This document shows, piece after piece, positions 1 through 7,706 of a stretch of DNA of 21,793 nucleotides. The position numbers and the translations under genes were made by a program. Positions within the stretch are counted from its first letter, which is position 1, and every line of letters begins with the position of its first letter. The stretch comes from Candidatus Aminicenantota bacterium (GTDB taxonomy: Bacteria; Acidobacteriota; Aminicenantia; UBA2199): positions 1 to 21,793 of the forward strand of contig JAUWNT010000016.1 in NCBI GenBank assembly GCA_030612495.1, written 5' to 3'. Under the pieces are notes generated by a model that searched no databases, was not told where the DNA came from, and worked only from the letters and a program-made list of their open reading frames with translations.

Positions 1-213
1 AACAACTGCAAAGGCTTCAATAAGAATATCATCCAGGGGTTCCCCTTTTTTTAATCTCTCTTTAAATTTGTTTGTAAAACTCTTAAGTTCTTCATCTGAA
101 AGTTTTTTAATCTCTGGTTCCAGGTTGTTTATTGCTTCAACGTAATGGACGAATTTCTTTAATTCTCTTTCATTTCTTGTTCCAAATATTTTTCGCAGGA
201 TAAAATTAAACAT
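1..213 (-). CDS. secA: Protein translocase subunit SecA, N-terminal fragment cut by the window edge
   Basis: Reading the minus strand from the ATG at 213 gives 71 codons that run off the left edge. The protein begins MFNFILRKIFGTRNEREL and continues with ALEPE/LSDEEL-like and LDDILIEAFAV segments. This is the usual SecA start: a short amphipathic N-terminus, then the beginning of the first nucleotide-binding domain. SecA is the ATPase motor that drives unfolded preproteins through SecYEG. The Walker motifs lie beyond the edge and cannot be checked. No Shine-Dalgarno sequence precedes the ATG, but a -10 box sits 8 nt upstream, so the mRNA may be leaderless. The start agrees with the family's normal length. 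Family identity is well supported despite the short fragment. Confidence 0.9.
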   Translation of the reverse strand, partial: MFNFILRKIFGTRNERELKKFVHYVEAINNLEPEIKKLSDEELKSFTNKFKERLKKGEPLDDILIEAFAVV

Positions 214-221
214 GATAAATC

Positions 222-249
222 ATTATATCAAAAATTAGATATAACTCAA
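222..249 (-). promoter_or_regulatory. Sigma-70 promoter immediately upstream of secA
   Basis: On the minus strand, TTGAGT (244-249), a 16-nt spacer and a perfect TATAAT (222-227) lie before the secA ATG at 213. Transcription should begin near 215, leaving a leader of about 0-3 nt and no room for a ribosome-binding site. The -35 box lies inside direct repeat copy A. Confidence 0.6.
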
Positions 250-283
250 GTACACGAGCTGTATTTATTCAGTTTTGGAAAAT
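227..283. repeat. 57-bp direct repeat, copy A
   Basis: This segment matches 2855-2911 at 53 of 57 positions in the same orientation. All four differences are transitions (positions 253, 255, 256 and 259 here). The two copies bracket the SBBP-repeat gene, and each lies just upstream of a minus-strand gene. No transposase or terminal inverted repeat is associated with them. It may be a duplicated promoter region or a small dispersed element. Confidence 0.85.
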
Positions 284-300
284 CTCCAATTATATTTTTT

Positions 301-2793
301 TTATATGATTGTTTTATTGGATATCGCAATTATGTTGTTACTTGAACCGTATGCAATGAATTTGTATGTGTATATTTTATCCTTATCAAGAAATTTGTCT
401 ATATAAGTATAAGAATCTTCTATAAGAGAAGAATCTGAAAACTCATTGAGTACTTCATAGGTTCCATCATCTATTTTTTTATATATCACATACTTTGACA
501 CATTTACTTGTGAAGGATTTTCTACTAAAAGATTAAGCTCTGCATAATTCCTATTTATTATCCAGGCTCTCTCTGTTTTTCTTTTACCTGATATATTCAG
601 GACAATAGGCTTAAAGACTACTACAAATGCATCTCCAGACCATTGATAACTCATGATAGAGTTTTTTATATAAAAATCTTCAGACCGTGTTTCTCCAGTA
701 ATATAAACACCGCCATTAGCATCAACTGCTATACCACCTCCATAGTCATAGAAACTTCCCCCAAGATAAGTTGAGTATAGTAAAGATTGTCCATCTGCTG
801 AGAACTTTGTAACAAATGCATCGCAATAATTATCTCCTGGATCTCTCATACAAGGATCTTGTAATGGAAAATCTGTAGAATCTGTAAGTCCAGTAATATA
901 AGCACATCCATTAGCATCAACTGCTATTTTCCACCCCCAATCATTATCACTCCCACCAATATAAGTTGAGTATAGTAAAGATTGTCCATCTGCTGAGAAC
1001 TTTGTAACAAATGCATTACTATCATTATCTTCTGGATAACTCATATATGGGTTTTGTAATGGAAAATCTGTAGACTTTGTTTCTCCAGTAATATAAGCAC
1101 ATCCATTAGCATCAACTGCTATACCAGTTGCATAGTCATGCGAATTCCCACCGAGATAAGTTGAATATACTAATGATTGCCCATCTGTAGAGAGCTTTGA
1201 TACAAATACATCTAAATCATCATGATCATTACTTCCTCGATAACTCATATAAGGATTTTTTAAGGGAAAATCTCGGGACTCTGTATATCCAGTAATATAG
1301 ACACATTCATTAGCATCAACTGTTATTCCATATCCAAGATCACTGCCATTACCCCCAAGATACGTTGAGTAAATTAATGATTTCCCGTCTTTAGAGAGCT
1401 TTGTGACAAATACATCATCAGGCCCTTGACAATCCATAATAGAGTTTTTCAAAGGAAAATCTGTAGAACCTGTAAGTCCTGTAACATAAGCAGCACCCGA
1501 TGAGTCAACTGCTATAGCACAGCCTTCATCATCTCTACTTCCCCCGAGAAATGTTGAAAAAACTAACGATTGTCCATCTGCTGATAACTTTGTAATAAAT
1601 ACATCGGTCCAACCAGCATTTGAACCCTGGTATGCGTTCTGACAAGGGAAATCAGTGGAGAATGTTTGTCCAGTAATATAAGCACATCCATTAGCATCAA
1701 CTGCTATACCGGAGCCAAAATCCCAATCACTTCCCCCGAGAAATGTTGAAAAAACTAACGATTGTCCATCTGCTGATAACTTTGTAATAAACACATCACA
1801 ATAATTATCTCCTGTATGATTCATATAAGGATTTTGTAAAGGAAAATCTGTAGAATCTGTACTCCCAGTAATATAAGCACATCCATTAGCATCAACTGTT
1901 ATACCGTATCCACCGTCAATGCCATTTCCACCAATATAAGTTGAATATAAAAGGACTAAAGGATCGATTATAAGCTCTTCTGTCCTATTATATTTGCCTA
2001 TATTAAATGTGTATGAATTTTTAGAAAGTTTTTTAAATCTTACATCAACCTTATTATTTTTTCTTTGATATGCTGAAGGTCTTTTATGAATAATCTTGCC
2101 AAATTCTGTTGTTATTATTATATTTCCTTTATTGTCTAGTTCTGTACCTTTAACATCCTTAAACTCAAACCTTATGTTAGCTGGGTTCCTTCCTGGTTTT
2201 ACTATCCAGTCATACTCTATTTGTTTCTCATTTCCATAAACCTTAAGATCAATATCCGGATATATGTTTTTGTATACAACTGCTTTTGATGTGCTTATTC
2301 CTGTTTTCCATTTTGATTTATCTTTTCCTGTAAAATAATTTACCTTATAGTTTGTTGTATCAACAGGAACTATTTCCGGGCTTTTGTTTGCTCCTTTAAA
2401 CAATAGTCTTGATACATCACGCTTTATTAGTTTTGAGTGTTGAGTTTTTAGTGTTGAGTTTTTAGTTTTATCTTCTTTGTTTTTTCTTACTGAATCAAAT
2501 ATAACTCCCTTTTTTGTAATCCATATAAAGTATTTCGATGTTCTTGCATAAAAGAGAGCTTTTTTATTAAACTGACCTCTATTTTGTATAAAATAAAGAG
2601 GTGTCTTACCAAAACGAACATTATATGCTGATTTTAAATTTATATTTTCTGTTTTTGTTTTTCTAAGATTTTTTATAATAGTAGAGCCATTTTTTGAGAT
2701 GCTTTTAGCATTCGAATAAAACAAGAATAAAAAAGATAAAAAGAATAATAATAAAATTTTTGAGATTTTTTTCATTGTTTTTTTATTGGACAT
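301..2793 (-). CDS. Secreted SBBP-repeat beta-propeller protein with DUF7948-type N-terminal domain
   Basis: The 830-residue protein starts with a lysine-rich head and a hydrophobic stretch (about residues 10-27), consistent with Sec export. Residues ~65-280 resemble the DUF7948 domain that precedes SBBP repeats, with FIQNRGQF near 68-75 and KNIYPDIDLKVYG near 175-187. Residues ~281-728 hold seven repeats of 62-69 residues, each with a YSTYLGG-like start, a DANGCAYITG-like core and DVFVTKLS. They probably form a seven-bladed propeller. The last ~100 residues look like a fibronectin-III-type domain. No type IX or PEP-CTERM sorting tail is visible, and the ligand is unknown. The ATG at 2793 is favoured because GGGGAG lies 7 nt upstream; an in-frame ATG at 2775 lacks such a site. 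A 57-bp repeat flanks each side of the gene. Confidence 0.85.
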   Translation of the reverse strand: MSNKKTMKKISKILLLFFLSFLFLFYSNAKSISKNGSTIIKNLRKTKTENINLKSAYNVRFGKTPLYFIQNRGQFNKKALFYARTSKYFIWITKKGVIFDSVRKNKEDKTKNSTLKTQHSKLIKRDVSRLLFKGANKSPEIVPVDTTNYKVNYFTGKDKSKWKTGISTSKAVVYKNIYPDIDLKVYGNEKQIEYDWIVKPGRNPANIRFEFKDVKGTELDNKGNIIITTEFGKIIHKRPSAYQRKNNKVDVRFKKLSKNSYTFNIGKYNRTEELIIDPLVLLYSTYIGGNGIDGGYGITVDANGCAYITGSTDSTDFPLQNPYMNHTGDNYCDVFITKLSADGQSLVFSTFLGGSDWDFGSGIAVDANGCAYITGQTFSTDFPCQNAYQGSNAGWTDVFITKLSADGQSLVFSTFLGGSRDDEGCAIAVDSSGAAYVTGLTGSTDFPLKNSIMDCQGPDDVFVTKLSKDGKSLIYSTYLGGNGSDLGYGITVDANECVYITGYTESRDFPLKNPYMSYRGSNDHDDLDVFVSKLSTDGQSLVYSTYLGGNSHDYATGIAVDANGCAYITGETKSTDFPLQNPYMSYPEDNDSNAFVTKFSADGQSLLYSTYIGGSDNDWGWKIAVDANGCAYITGLTDSTDFPLQDPCMRDPGDNYCDAFVTKFSADGQSLLYSTYLGGSFYDYGGGIAVDANGGVYITGETRSEDFYIKNSIMSYQWSGDAFVVVFKPIVLNISGKRKTERAWIINRNYAELNLLVENPSQVNVSKYVIYKKIDDGTYEVLNEFSDSSLIEDSYTYIDKFLDKDKIYTYKFIAYGSSNNIIAISNKTII
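610..1953 (-). repeat. Seven tandem SBBP coding repeats, about 186-207 bp each
   Basis: The repeats are conserved in DNA as well as protein. Positions 766-821 are identical to 961-1016 (56 nt, offset 195). Positions 1537-1589 are identical to 1729-1781 (53 nt, offset 192). A segment reading CCATTAGCATCAACTG recurs in six of the seven units, with the exception near 1490-1510. All periods are multiples of three, so unit gain or loss would keep the frame. Confidence 0.85.
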
Positions 2794-2830
2794 TTCTTAA
2801 CTCCCCAGAAAATCATTTGTGTTCAAAAGT

Positions 2831-2859
2831 ATTATAAAATAAATAAAGTTGAAAATCAA
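2831..2859 (-). promoter_or_regulatory. Sigma-70 promoter for the SBBP-repeat gene
   Basis: TTGATT (2854-2859), a 17-nt spacer and a perfect TATAAT (2831-2836) are seen on the minus strand. This gives a leader of roughly 30 nt before the ATG at 2793, which contains the GGGGAG ribosome-binding site at 2801-2806. The -35 box overlaps the edge of direct repeat copy B. Confidence 0.6.
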
Positions 2860-2911
2860 AAATTAGATATAACTCAAGTATATAAGTTGTATTTATTCAG
2901 TTTTGGAAAAT
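2855..2911. repeat. 57-bp direct repeat, copy B
   Basis: This is the partner of 227-283 (53/57 identical, same orientation). It sits in the 170-bp gap between the divergent SBBP and M23 genes. Homology stops abruptly at both ends. Its -35-like TTGAGT is retained, but the TATAAT that follows it in copy A is absent. Confidence 0.85.
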
Positions 2912-2928
2912 GAGCAACAGTTTCAAAT

Positions 2929-2957
2929 TTGTATTTATTACTCTTTTAGATTAAAAT
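2929..2957 (+). promoter_or_regulatory. Promoter directly before the M23 peptidase start
   Basis: TTGTAT (2929-2934), a 17-nt spacer and TAAAAT (2952-2957) end 6 nt before the ATG at 2964. The expected start of transcription falls on or next to the ATG. No Shine-Dalgarno sequence is visible. This is the second probable leaderless arrangement in the window. Confidence 0.45.
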
Positions 2958-2963
2958 AACGCC

Positions 2964-4289
2964 ATGAAATTGAGAAAGAGATTTTTTTCACAAAATAAAA
3001 TAAGAATCTTACTTATTTTTGCAATTGTAATCTTTGTCTCTATTTTTTTAGTAAAAAAAAATGAAAAAGAAGGTATTCAGGTAATAAAGAATAAAAAATT
3101 AGATATACCAATAAAAAAAAGACTGCCAGGAAAGAAAAAATTAGTCAAACTGGAGAATAAAATTCAAAAGGGAGATACAATAATTAATACTTTAGAAAGA
3201 GCAGGTATGGAACGCCAGACTGCATATAAACTCTTTTTTGATATAAAACCTGTTTATAATCTGAAGAAAATCAGAGCTGGAAATAAATTCATCCTCTATA
3301 AAGAAGATAATGAAATAAAAAAATTAAAATATGAAGTAAATTCAGATTCCTTACTTAATATTGTAAAAGATAAAGATGGGACATTTAAAGGTAAATTAAT
3401 CATTATTCCTTATGTTATAAAGACAAATATCATTAGAGGAAAAATAAAGGATTCTTTATTTGAATCAATTTTAGAGCTCGGAGAAAAACCTGAATTAGCA
3501 GATATACTTGCATCCCTTTATGAGTATGATATAGATTTTAATAGAGATATTAGAAAGAATGATACTTTTGTGGTTTTAGTAGAAAAGAAATATCTAAACA
3601 ATAAATTTGTAAAGTATAGAGACATACTTGCTGCAGAATTTATAAATAGGGGTAAATCAATCAAAATTATAAGATACACAAGTCCGGAGGGTAAAACTGC
3701 CTTTTTTCATCCAGATGGCAGAGCAGTTAAAAAGATGTTTTTAAGGTGCCCACTCCCATTTATGAGAGTAACCTCCAGATATGGAATGAGACGTCACCCT
3801 GTTTTAGGGTTTTCCGCAAAACACAATGGGGTTGATTTTGGAGCTTCTGTAGGCACAAAAATTAGAGCCTCTGCAACAGGTTATATAAAAAAAACAGGGT
3901 ATAATCGCATAATGGGCAGATATATTATGATAAGACATCCGAATAGATATATAAGCCACTATTATCACCTGAGTAGAATAAAAAAGGGAATAGGTTCAGG
4001 CGTAAAGGTAAATCAGGGAGAAATAATAGGATATGTTGGAAATACAGGCAGATCCACTGGTCCTCATCTACACTATGGCCTCCAGAAAAACAGAAGATAT
4101 ATAGATCCTTTACGATTGAAATCTCCTACAAAAAATCCTGTAAAAAAGTGTTATCTTGAACACTTCAAGCAATATTCAGCTAAAATATTTCTGTTAATAT
4201 ATAGTAATAAAATTATAGATATACCTGAAAAATTCCAGAAAGTTTTTATAAATTATGCAAAAACAAAACCCTATCTCAAAGGATTGTGA
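2964..4289 (+). CDS. Membrane-anchored M23 (LytM-type) peptidoglycan endopeptidase, MepM-like
   Basis: The 441-residue protein has a basic head and a single membrane segment (about residues 13-30), so the rest should lie outside the cytoplasmic membrane. Residues ~65-260 resemble the LysM-like/OapA-type and linker regions of MepM (YebA) proteins, including IQKGDTIINTLERAG near 67-81. The catalytic M23 domain spans ~265-385. HNGVD supplies H287 and D291, HYYHL contains H332 and H335, and HLH supplies H368 and H370; together these make a complete zinc and catalytic set. The family cuts peptide cross-links to allow wall growth. A further ~50 residues follow the domain (CYLEHFKQY onward) with no recognised motif. 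The gene is divergent from the SBBP gene and ends at a bidirectional terminator shared with dnaK. The start relies on the membrane anchor and the adjacent promoter. Confidence 0.9.
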   Translation: MKLRKRFFSQNKIRILLIFAIVIFVSIFLVKKNEKEGIQVIKNKKLDIPIKKRLPGKKKLVKLENKIQKGDTIINTLERAGMERQTAYKLFFDIKPVYNLKKIRAGNKFILYKEDNEIKKLKYEVNSDSLLNIVKDKDGTFKGKLIIIPYVIKTNIIRGKIKDSLFESILELGEKPELADILASLYEYDIDFNRDIRKNDTFVVLVEKKYLNNKFVKYRDILAAEFINRGKSIKIIRYTSPEGKTAFFHPDGRAVKKMFLRCPLPFMRVTSRYGMRRHPVLGFSAKHNGVDFGASVGTKIRASATGYIKKTGYNRIMGRYIMIRHPNRYISHYYHLSRIKKGIGSGVKVNQGEIIGYVGNTGRSTGPHLHYGLQKNRRYIDPLRLKSPTKNPVKKCYLEHFKQYSAKIFLLIYSNKIIDIPEKFQKVFINYAKTKPYLKGL

Positions 4290-4308
4290 ATTTTATTAAA
4301 TGAAGTAT

Positions 4309-4345
4309 AAAAAAAAGGCAGCCCTTTTTAGAGCTGCCTTTTTTT
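4309..4345. terminator. Bidirectional intrinsic terminator between the M23 gene and dnaK
   Basis: GGCAGC (4317-4322) pairs with GCTGCC (4333-4338). The stem has eight A on its left and seven T on its right, so it can terminate transcription arriving from either strand. The converging genes end at 4289 (+) and 4389 (-). A second perfect hairpin, AATCTCT/AGAGATT with a 5-nt loop, follows at 4347-4365 without a long T tract. Confidence 0.9.
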
Positions 4346-4388
4346 CAATCTCTAAGTAAGAGATTCTTTTATGTAATGGGGATAGCCT

Positions 4389-6326
4389 TTATTCTTTACT
4401 TTTGTCCTTATCTATATCTTCATATTCAGCATCTATAACCTCTCCCTCTTCAGAAGATGTTTTAGGTTCCTCTTTTTTCTCCTCAGCATCTTTTTGATCT
4501 TGAGGTTGCTGTTGTTCCGCTTGAGCACCTGCAGTTTTATATAGTTCAGTAGAAAGCCTGGATGTCAATTTATTGATCTTCTCAATCTCTTCCAAAATCC
4601 GATTGTCATCTCCGCTTTTAACAACTTCTCTTGCACTCTTAACAGATTCCTCAACCTCAGATACCATATCTTCAGGTATTTTATCTTTATTCTCCTTTAC
4701 GAGTTTTTCAAGCCCATATGCAAGCTGGTCTAATTTATTTTTATTTTCAATAGCCTCTTTTTTCTTTTTATCCTCTTCTCCATGTTTTTCAGCATCTTTT
4801 ACCATTTGATTAATTTCATCTTCAGATAATCCACTTGATGATGTAATAGTTATTGCCTGTTGCTTACCAGTTGCCTTATCCTTTGCTGAAACATTAAGTA
4901 TACCATTTGCATCTATGTCAAAAGTCACTTCAATCTGAGGAACTCCACGCGGTGATGGAGGAATACCAGTTAAAGTAAATCTCCCAAGAGTCCTATTATC
5001 CTGTGCCATTTCCCTTTCACCCTGCAGGATATGTATTTCAACACTTTGCTGATTATCTTCAGCTGTTGTAAATACATCTGTTTTCTTTGTGGGAATAGTT
5101 GTATTCTTTTCAATCAGTTTATGAGCTATAGAACCAAGAGTTTCAATCCCAAGAGATAAAGGAGTAACATCAAGCAAAAGTATATCCTTTGCTTCTCCGC
5201 CAAGAACAGCTCCCTGAACTGCAGCCCCAGCTGCAACAACCTCATCAGGATTAACACCCTTACATGGCTCTTTTCCAAAAAAATCATTAACGATTTTCTG
5301 AACCTTTGGAATTCTTGTTGAACCACCTACGAGAACCACCTCTTTTATATCAGAAACACTAATTCCAGCATCTTTTACAGCAATCTTACAAGGGGCAATG
5401 GTTTTTTCTAAAATGTCATCTGTAAGCTGTTCAAATTTTGCTCTTGTTAATTTCATTACAAGATGTTTCGGTCCAGAAGCATCAGCAGTAATAAATGGAA
5501 GATTTATCTCAGTTTCCATTGTTGTTGAAAGTTCAATTTTAGCCTTTTCTGCAGCTTCTTTCAATCTCTGAAGTACCATTTTATCTTTTGATAAATCAAT
5601 TCCCTGGTCTTTTTTAAACTCATCCATTATCCAGTCAATTAACTTCTGATCAATATTATCTCCTCCGAGATGAGTATCACCGTTTGTTGATTTTACTTCA
5701 ACAATATTTTCACCAATCTCAAGAATTGATATGTCAAAAGTTCCACCACCAAAATCAAAAACAGCAATAAGTTGATCCTTTTTTTTATCAAGACCATAAG
5801 CAAGTGCTGCTGCTGTAGGTTCATTTATTATTCTTTTTACTTCAAGCCCAGCAATTTTCCCTGCATCTTTTGTTGCTTGTCTTTGCGAATCATTAAAATA
5901 TGCTGGAACAGTAATAACAGCATCTGTCACCTTTTCTCCAAGATAATCTTCAGCTGCCTTTTTTAATTTCTGCAAAATCAAAGCAGATATTTCAGGAGGA
6001 GAATACTGTTTTCCCATAACCTCAACTCTAGCTCCATCCTTTGGCCCCTTGACAATTTTATAAGGAACCATCTTTATTTCTTCAGCAACTTCCCTATACC
6101 TTCTTCCCATAAATCTCTTTATAGAATATACGGTATTTTCAGGATTAGTTACAGACTGCCTCTTTGCAACCTGTCCCACAAGCCTCTCTCCATCCTTTGT
6201 GAACCCTACAACAGAAGGAGTTGTTCTACCCCCTTCAGAATTCTCTATGATCTTTATTTCTCCTTTTTCCATTACAGAAACACAAGAATTTGTTGTTCCA
6301 AGGTCAATTCCAATAATTTTTCCCAT
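4389..6326 (-). CDS. dnaK: Chaperone protein DnaK (Hsp70)
   Basis: The 645-residue length is normal for bacterial DnaK. The nucleotide-binding domain carries GIDLGTTNS (6-14), VPAYFNDSQR (140-149), DFGGGTFD (191-198) and VLVGGSTRIP (332-340). The hydrophobic linker DVTPLSLG lies at 386-393. The substrate-binding domain (to ~500) and the helical lid follow. The tail is Gln/Glu-rich and ends near GEVIDAEYED, as in many DnaK proteins. It is an ATP-driven cytoplasmic folding chaperone that works with DnaJ and GrpE. Neither partner gene is adjacent, so the usual grpE-dnaK-dnaJ cluster is split here. AAGGAGA lies 6-7 nt before the ATG. Two tandem sigma-70-like promoters lie upstream, and I find no CIRCE (HrcA) inverted repeat. 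Confidence 0.98.
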   Translation of the reverse strand: MGKIIGIDLGTTNSCVSVMEKGEIKIIENSEGGRTTPSVVGFTKDGERLVGQVAKRQSVTNPENTVYSIKRFMGRRYREVAEEIKMVPYKIVKGPKDGARVEVMGKQYSPPEISALILQKLKKAAEDYLGEKVTDAVITVPAYFNDSQRQATKDAGKIAGLEVKRIINEPTAAALAYGLDKKKDQLIAVFDFGGGTFDISILEIGENIVEVKSTNGDTHLGGDNIDQKLIDWIMDEFKKDQGIDLSKDKMVLQRLKEAAEKAKIELSTTMETEINLPFITADASGPKHLVMKLTRAKFEQLTDDILEKTIAPCKIAVKDAGISVSDIKEVVLVGGSTRIPKVQKIVNDFFGKEPCKGVNPDEVVAAGAAVQGAVLGGEAKDILLLDVTPLSLGIETLGSIAHKLIEKNTTIPTKKTDVFTTAEDNQQSVEIHILQGEREMAQDNRTLGRFTLTGIPPSPRGVPQIEVTFDIDANGILNVSAKDKATGKQQAITITSSSGLSEDEINQMVKDAEKHGEEDKKKKEAIENKNKLDQLAYGLEKLVKENKDKIPEDMVSEVEESVKSAREVVKSGDDNRILEEIEKINKLTSRLSTELYKTAGAQAEQQQPQDQKDAEEKKEEPKTSSEEGEVIDAEYEDIDKDKSKE

Positions 6327-6375
6327 ATTTTATCTCCTTATTTTGTGAAATATCTATAACAAATAGCCATTCCAC

Positions 6376-6403
6376 AGTATAATTTTTTTATCCAACAAAT
6401 CAA
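6376..6403 (-). promoter_or_regulatory. dnaK proximal promoter (P2)
   Basis: TTGATT (6398-6403), a 16-nt spacer and TATACT (6376-6381) lie on the minus strand. The predicted leader is about 45 nt. It lies immediately downstream of P1, and its -35 box shares one base with the P1 -10 box. Confidence 0.5.
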
Positions 6404-6431
6404 TAATAATACAATTTTTAGGGTCTGTCAA
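6403..6431 (-). promoter_or_regulatory. dnaK distal promoter (P1), near-consensus sigma-70
   Basis: A perfect TTGACA (6426-6431), a 17-nt spacer and TATTAT (6403-6408) lie on the minus strand. This gives a leader of about 70 nt. It does not resemble a sigma-32 promoter, so basal housekeeping transcription is indicated. The remaining gap to the TPR gene (about 6432-6551) shows nothing recognisable. Confidence 0.7.
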
Positions 6432-6551
6432 CATCTAATTGAATAATTATCATATTAATCTGAGTCTATTACTATCAAGTTTGCTTTTTAAAAAAATTTA
6501 CAGAGAGATCCTATTATATAAATTTTAGATTAAATATTAAATTAAGTTAAC

Positions 6552-7595
6552 TTACTTATCTTTCTTTTCTTTAGAGATTATTTTTTCAATATCTTCCACA
6601 ATCTTTTTATAAACCAGTACTTGTGGAGAATTTGGAAATTTTTCATTCAGCAACTTATAAACTTTCAAAGCTTCTTCTTTCATCTGGCATCTCATATAAT
6701 AGTTGCCTAAATATTTATAAGCATCCTCAATATCTGGTTTTATTTCAATAGCCTTTTTAAGATAAGGTTCAATAGTTTTCTTCTCTTTTGCCAATTCAGC
6801 TATTTTTAGCTTTTTATCTCTAACTTTTTTTATTGAAGCATCCTCTTCTATCTTTTTTGCCTTTTTTTCTAACAATTCAAAATTGTTCGAACCAATGATA
6901 AAGTTTGCTATTGCTACAATCTGGCTGGATGAATCTTCTTTGTTCATTTCTAAAAATTTCAATAAGCACTCATCAGATTTTTTGAAATCTTGCAGTTGAG
7001 CAAAATTCATACCTATCAAATAATGAGCTATTGAAAAAAACTTAGCAAAATCATTCTCAACTCCAGGTATTTTTAGCAATTTTAATAAATACTCATTTGA
7101 TTTTTTATGCTCTTTTTTAGAAAAATAATCAAGTCCCAGCTGATATAATGATTGCGAATAAAAATCTTTCCCAAGATTTTCTGCATTAGCAACTCCTATC
7201 AACTTTAAATAATATTCATTAGCTTTATCAATTTTATTCTGCCTCAACTGTTCACTAGCTAAAATAAAACATTTTTGAATTAATGTTTTGGCTGCCATAC
7301 TATTTTCAGGATTTATTTCCAATGCCTTTTCAAGATGTTTGAGAGCTTTAATATCATTTTTCTGAGCAGTGAATACAGACGCAATCTTACAATGAATCTG
7401 ATCATATTCTGAATAGAGTTTTAATGCTTCATTATAATATTCCAATGCTTTATCCAATTCATTCTTCTTTAGAGCTTTATCCCCTTTTTTCTCTAATTTT
7501 AAAACTTTTTTCGGGATTTCATCCCCAGCACTAAAAGCAATGCCTTGAGCTAAGAAAAAAGTTAATACTAATAGAATAATAATTTTTTTTGTCAT
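6552..7595 (-). CDS. Exported tetratricopeptide-repeat protein
   Basis: The 347-residue protein begins MTKKIIILLVLTFFLAQG, a clear signal peptide ending near AFSAG. The mature part consists largely of TPR-type helix pairs, for example KALEYYNEALKLYSEYDQIH, KALKHLEKALEINPEN and a later AYKYLGNYYMRCQMKEEALKVY. These repeats normally form a scaffold for protein contacts in the periplasm or on the membrane, and no catalytic domain is visible. An in-frame ATG 12 codons earlier (7631) would put charged residues before the signal peptide and has no ribosome-binding site. AGGAGA at 7605-7610, 9 nt from the ATG at 7595, decides the start. The specific role is unknown. It is divergent from the MFS gene. 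Confidence 0.8.
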   Translation of the reverse strand: MTKKIIILLVLTFFLAQGIAFSAGDEIPKKVLKLEKKGDKALKKNELDKALEYYNEALKLYSEYDQIHCKIASVFTAQKNDIKALKHLEKALEINPENSMAAKTLIQKCFILASEQLRQNKIDKANEYYLKLIGVANAENLGKDFYSQSLYQLGLDYFSKKEHKKSNEYLLKLLKIPGVENDFAKFFSIAHYLIGMNFAQLQDFKKSDECLLKFLEMNKEDSSSQIVAIANFIIGSNNFELLEKKAKKIEEDASIKKVRDKKLKIAELAKEKKTIEPYLKKAIEIKPDIEDAYKYLGNYYMRCQMKEEALKVYKLLNEKFPNSPQVLVYKKIVEDIEKIISKEKKDK

Positions 7596-7629
7596 AATCC
7601 AAATTCTCCTATTTTTAAATTCAAGCGAC

Positions 7630-7658
7630 ATTCTAACATTTTTTAAAGTAAAAAGAAA
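7630..7658 (-). promoter_or_regulatory. Probable promoter of the TPR gene
   Basis: An extended -10, TG-T-TAGAAT (hexamer 7630-7635), is preceded by a weak TTTCTT -35 (7653-7658) at 17 nt. The predicted leader of about 28 nt carries the AGGAGA site and supports the downstream start at 7595. Confidence 0.4.
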
Positions 7659-7692
7659 GATTTTAAATGACGAAAAAAATATCCATCGTATA

Positions 7693-7701
7693 TGCTATAA
7701 T
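7693..7701 (+). promoter_or_regulatory. Extended -10 promoter abutting the MFS gene
   Basis: TG-C-TATAAT (hexamer 7696-7701) ends 5 nt before the ATG at 7707. The -35 region is a poor A-run, as is common when an extended -10 is present. Transcription should start at or within 2 nt of the ATG. No ribosome-binding site exists, making this the third and strongest leaderless candidate in the window. Confidence 0.55.
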
Positions 7702-7706
7702 GTGAA

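Noticed and set aside
301..2911. The repeat-flanked SBBP gene as a classical transposon
   Set aside because: There is no transposase, no terminal inverted repeats, and 57 bp is too long for a usual target-site duplication.
4573..4809. Open frame on the plus strand inside dnaK
   Set aside because: It is the antisense shadow of the Lys/Glu-rich DnaK lid (Ser/Phe/Leu-rich translation) with no homology; similar shadows inside nnr, rnfB, the GTPase and other genes were also dropped.
7596..7631. Longer start for the TPR protein (ATG at 7631)
   Set aside because: It would place MSLEFKNRRIWI before the signal peptide, lacks a ribosome-binding site and overlaps the predicted -10 box; the ATG at 7595 has AGGAGA 9 nt upstream.
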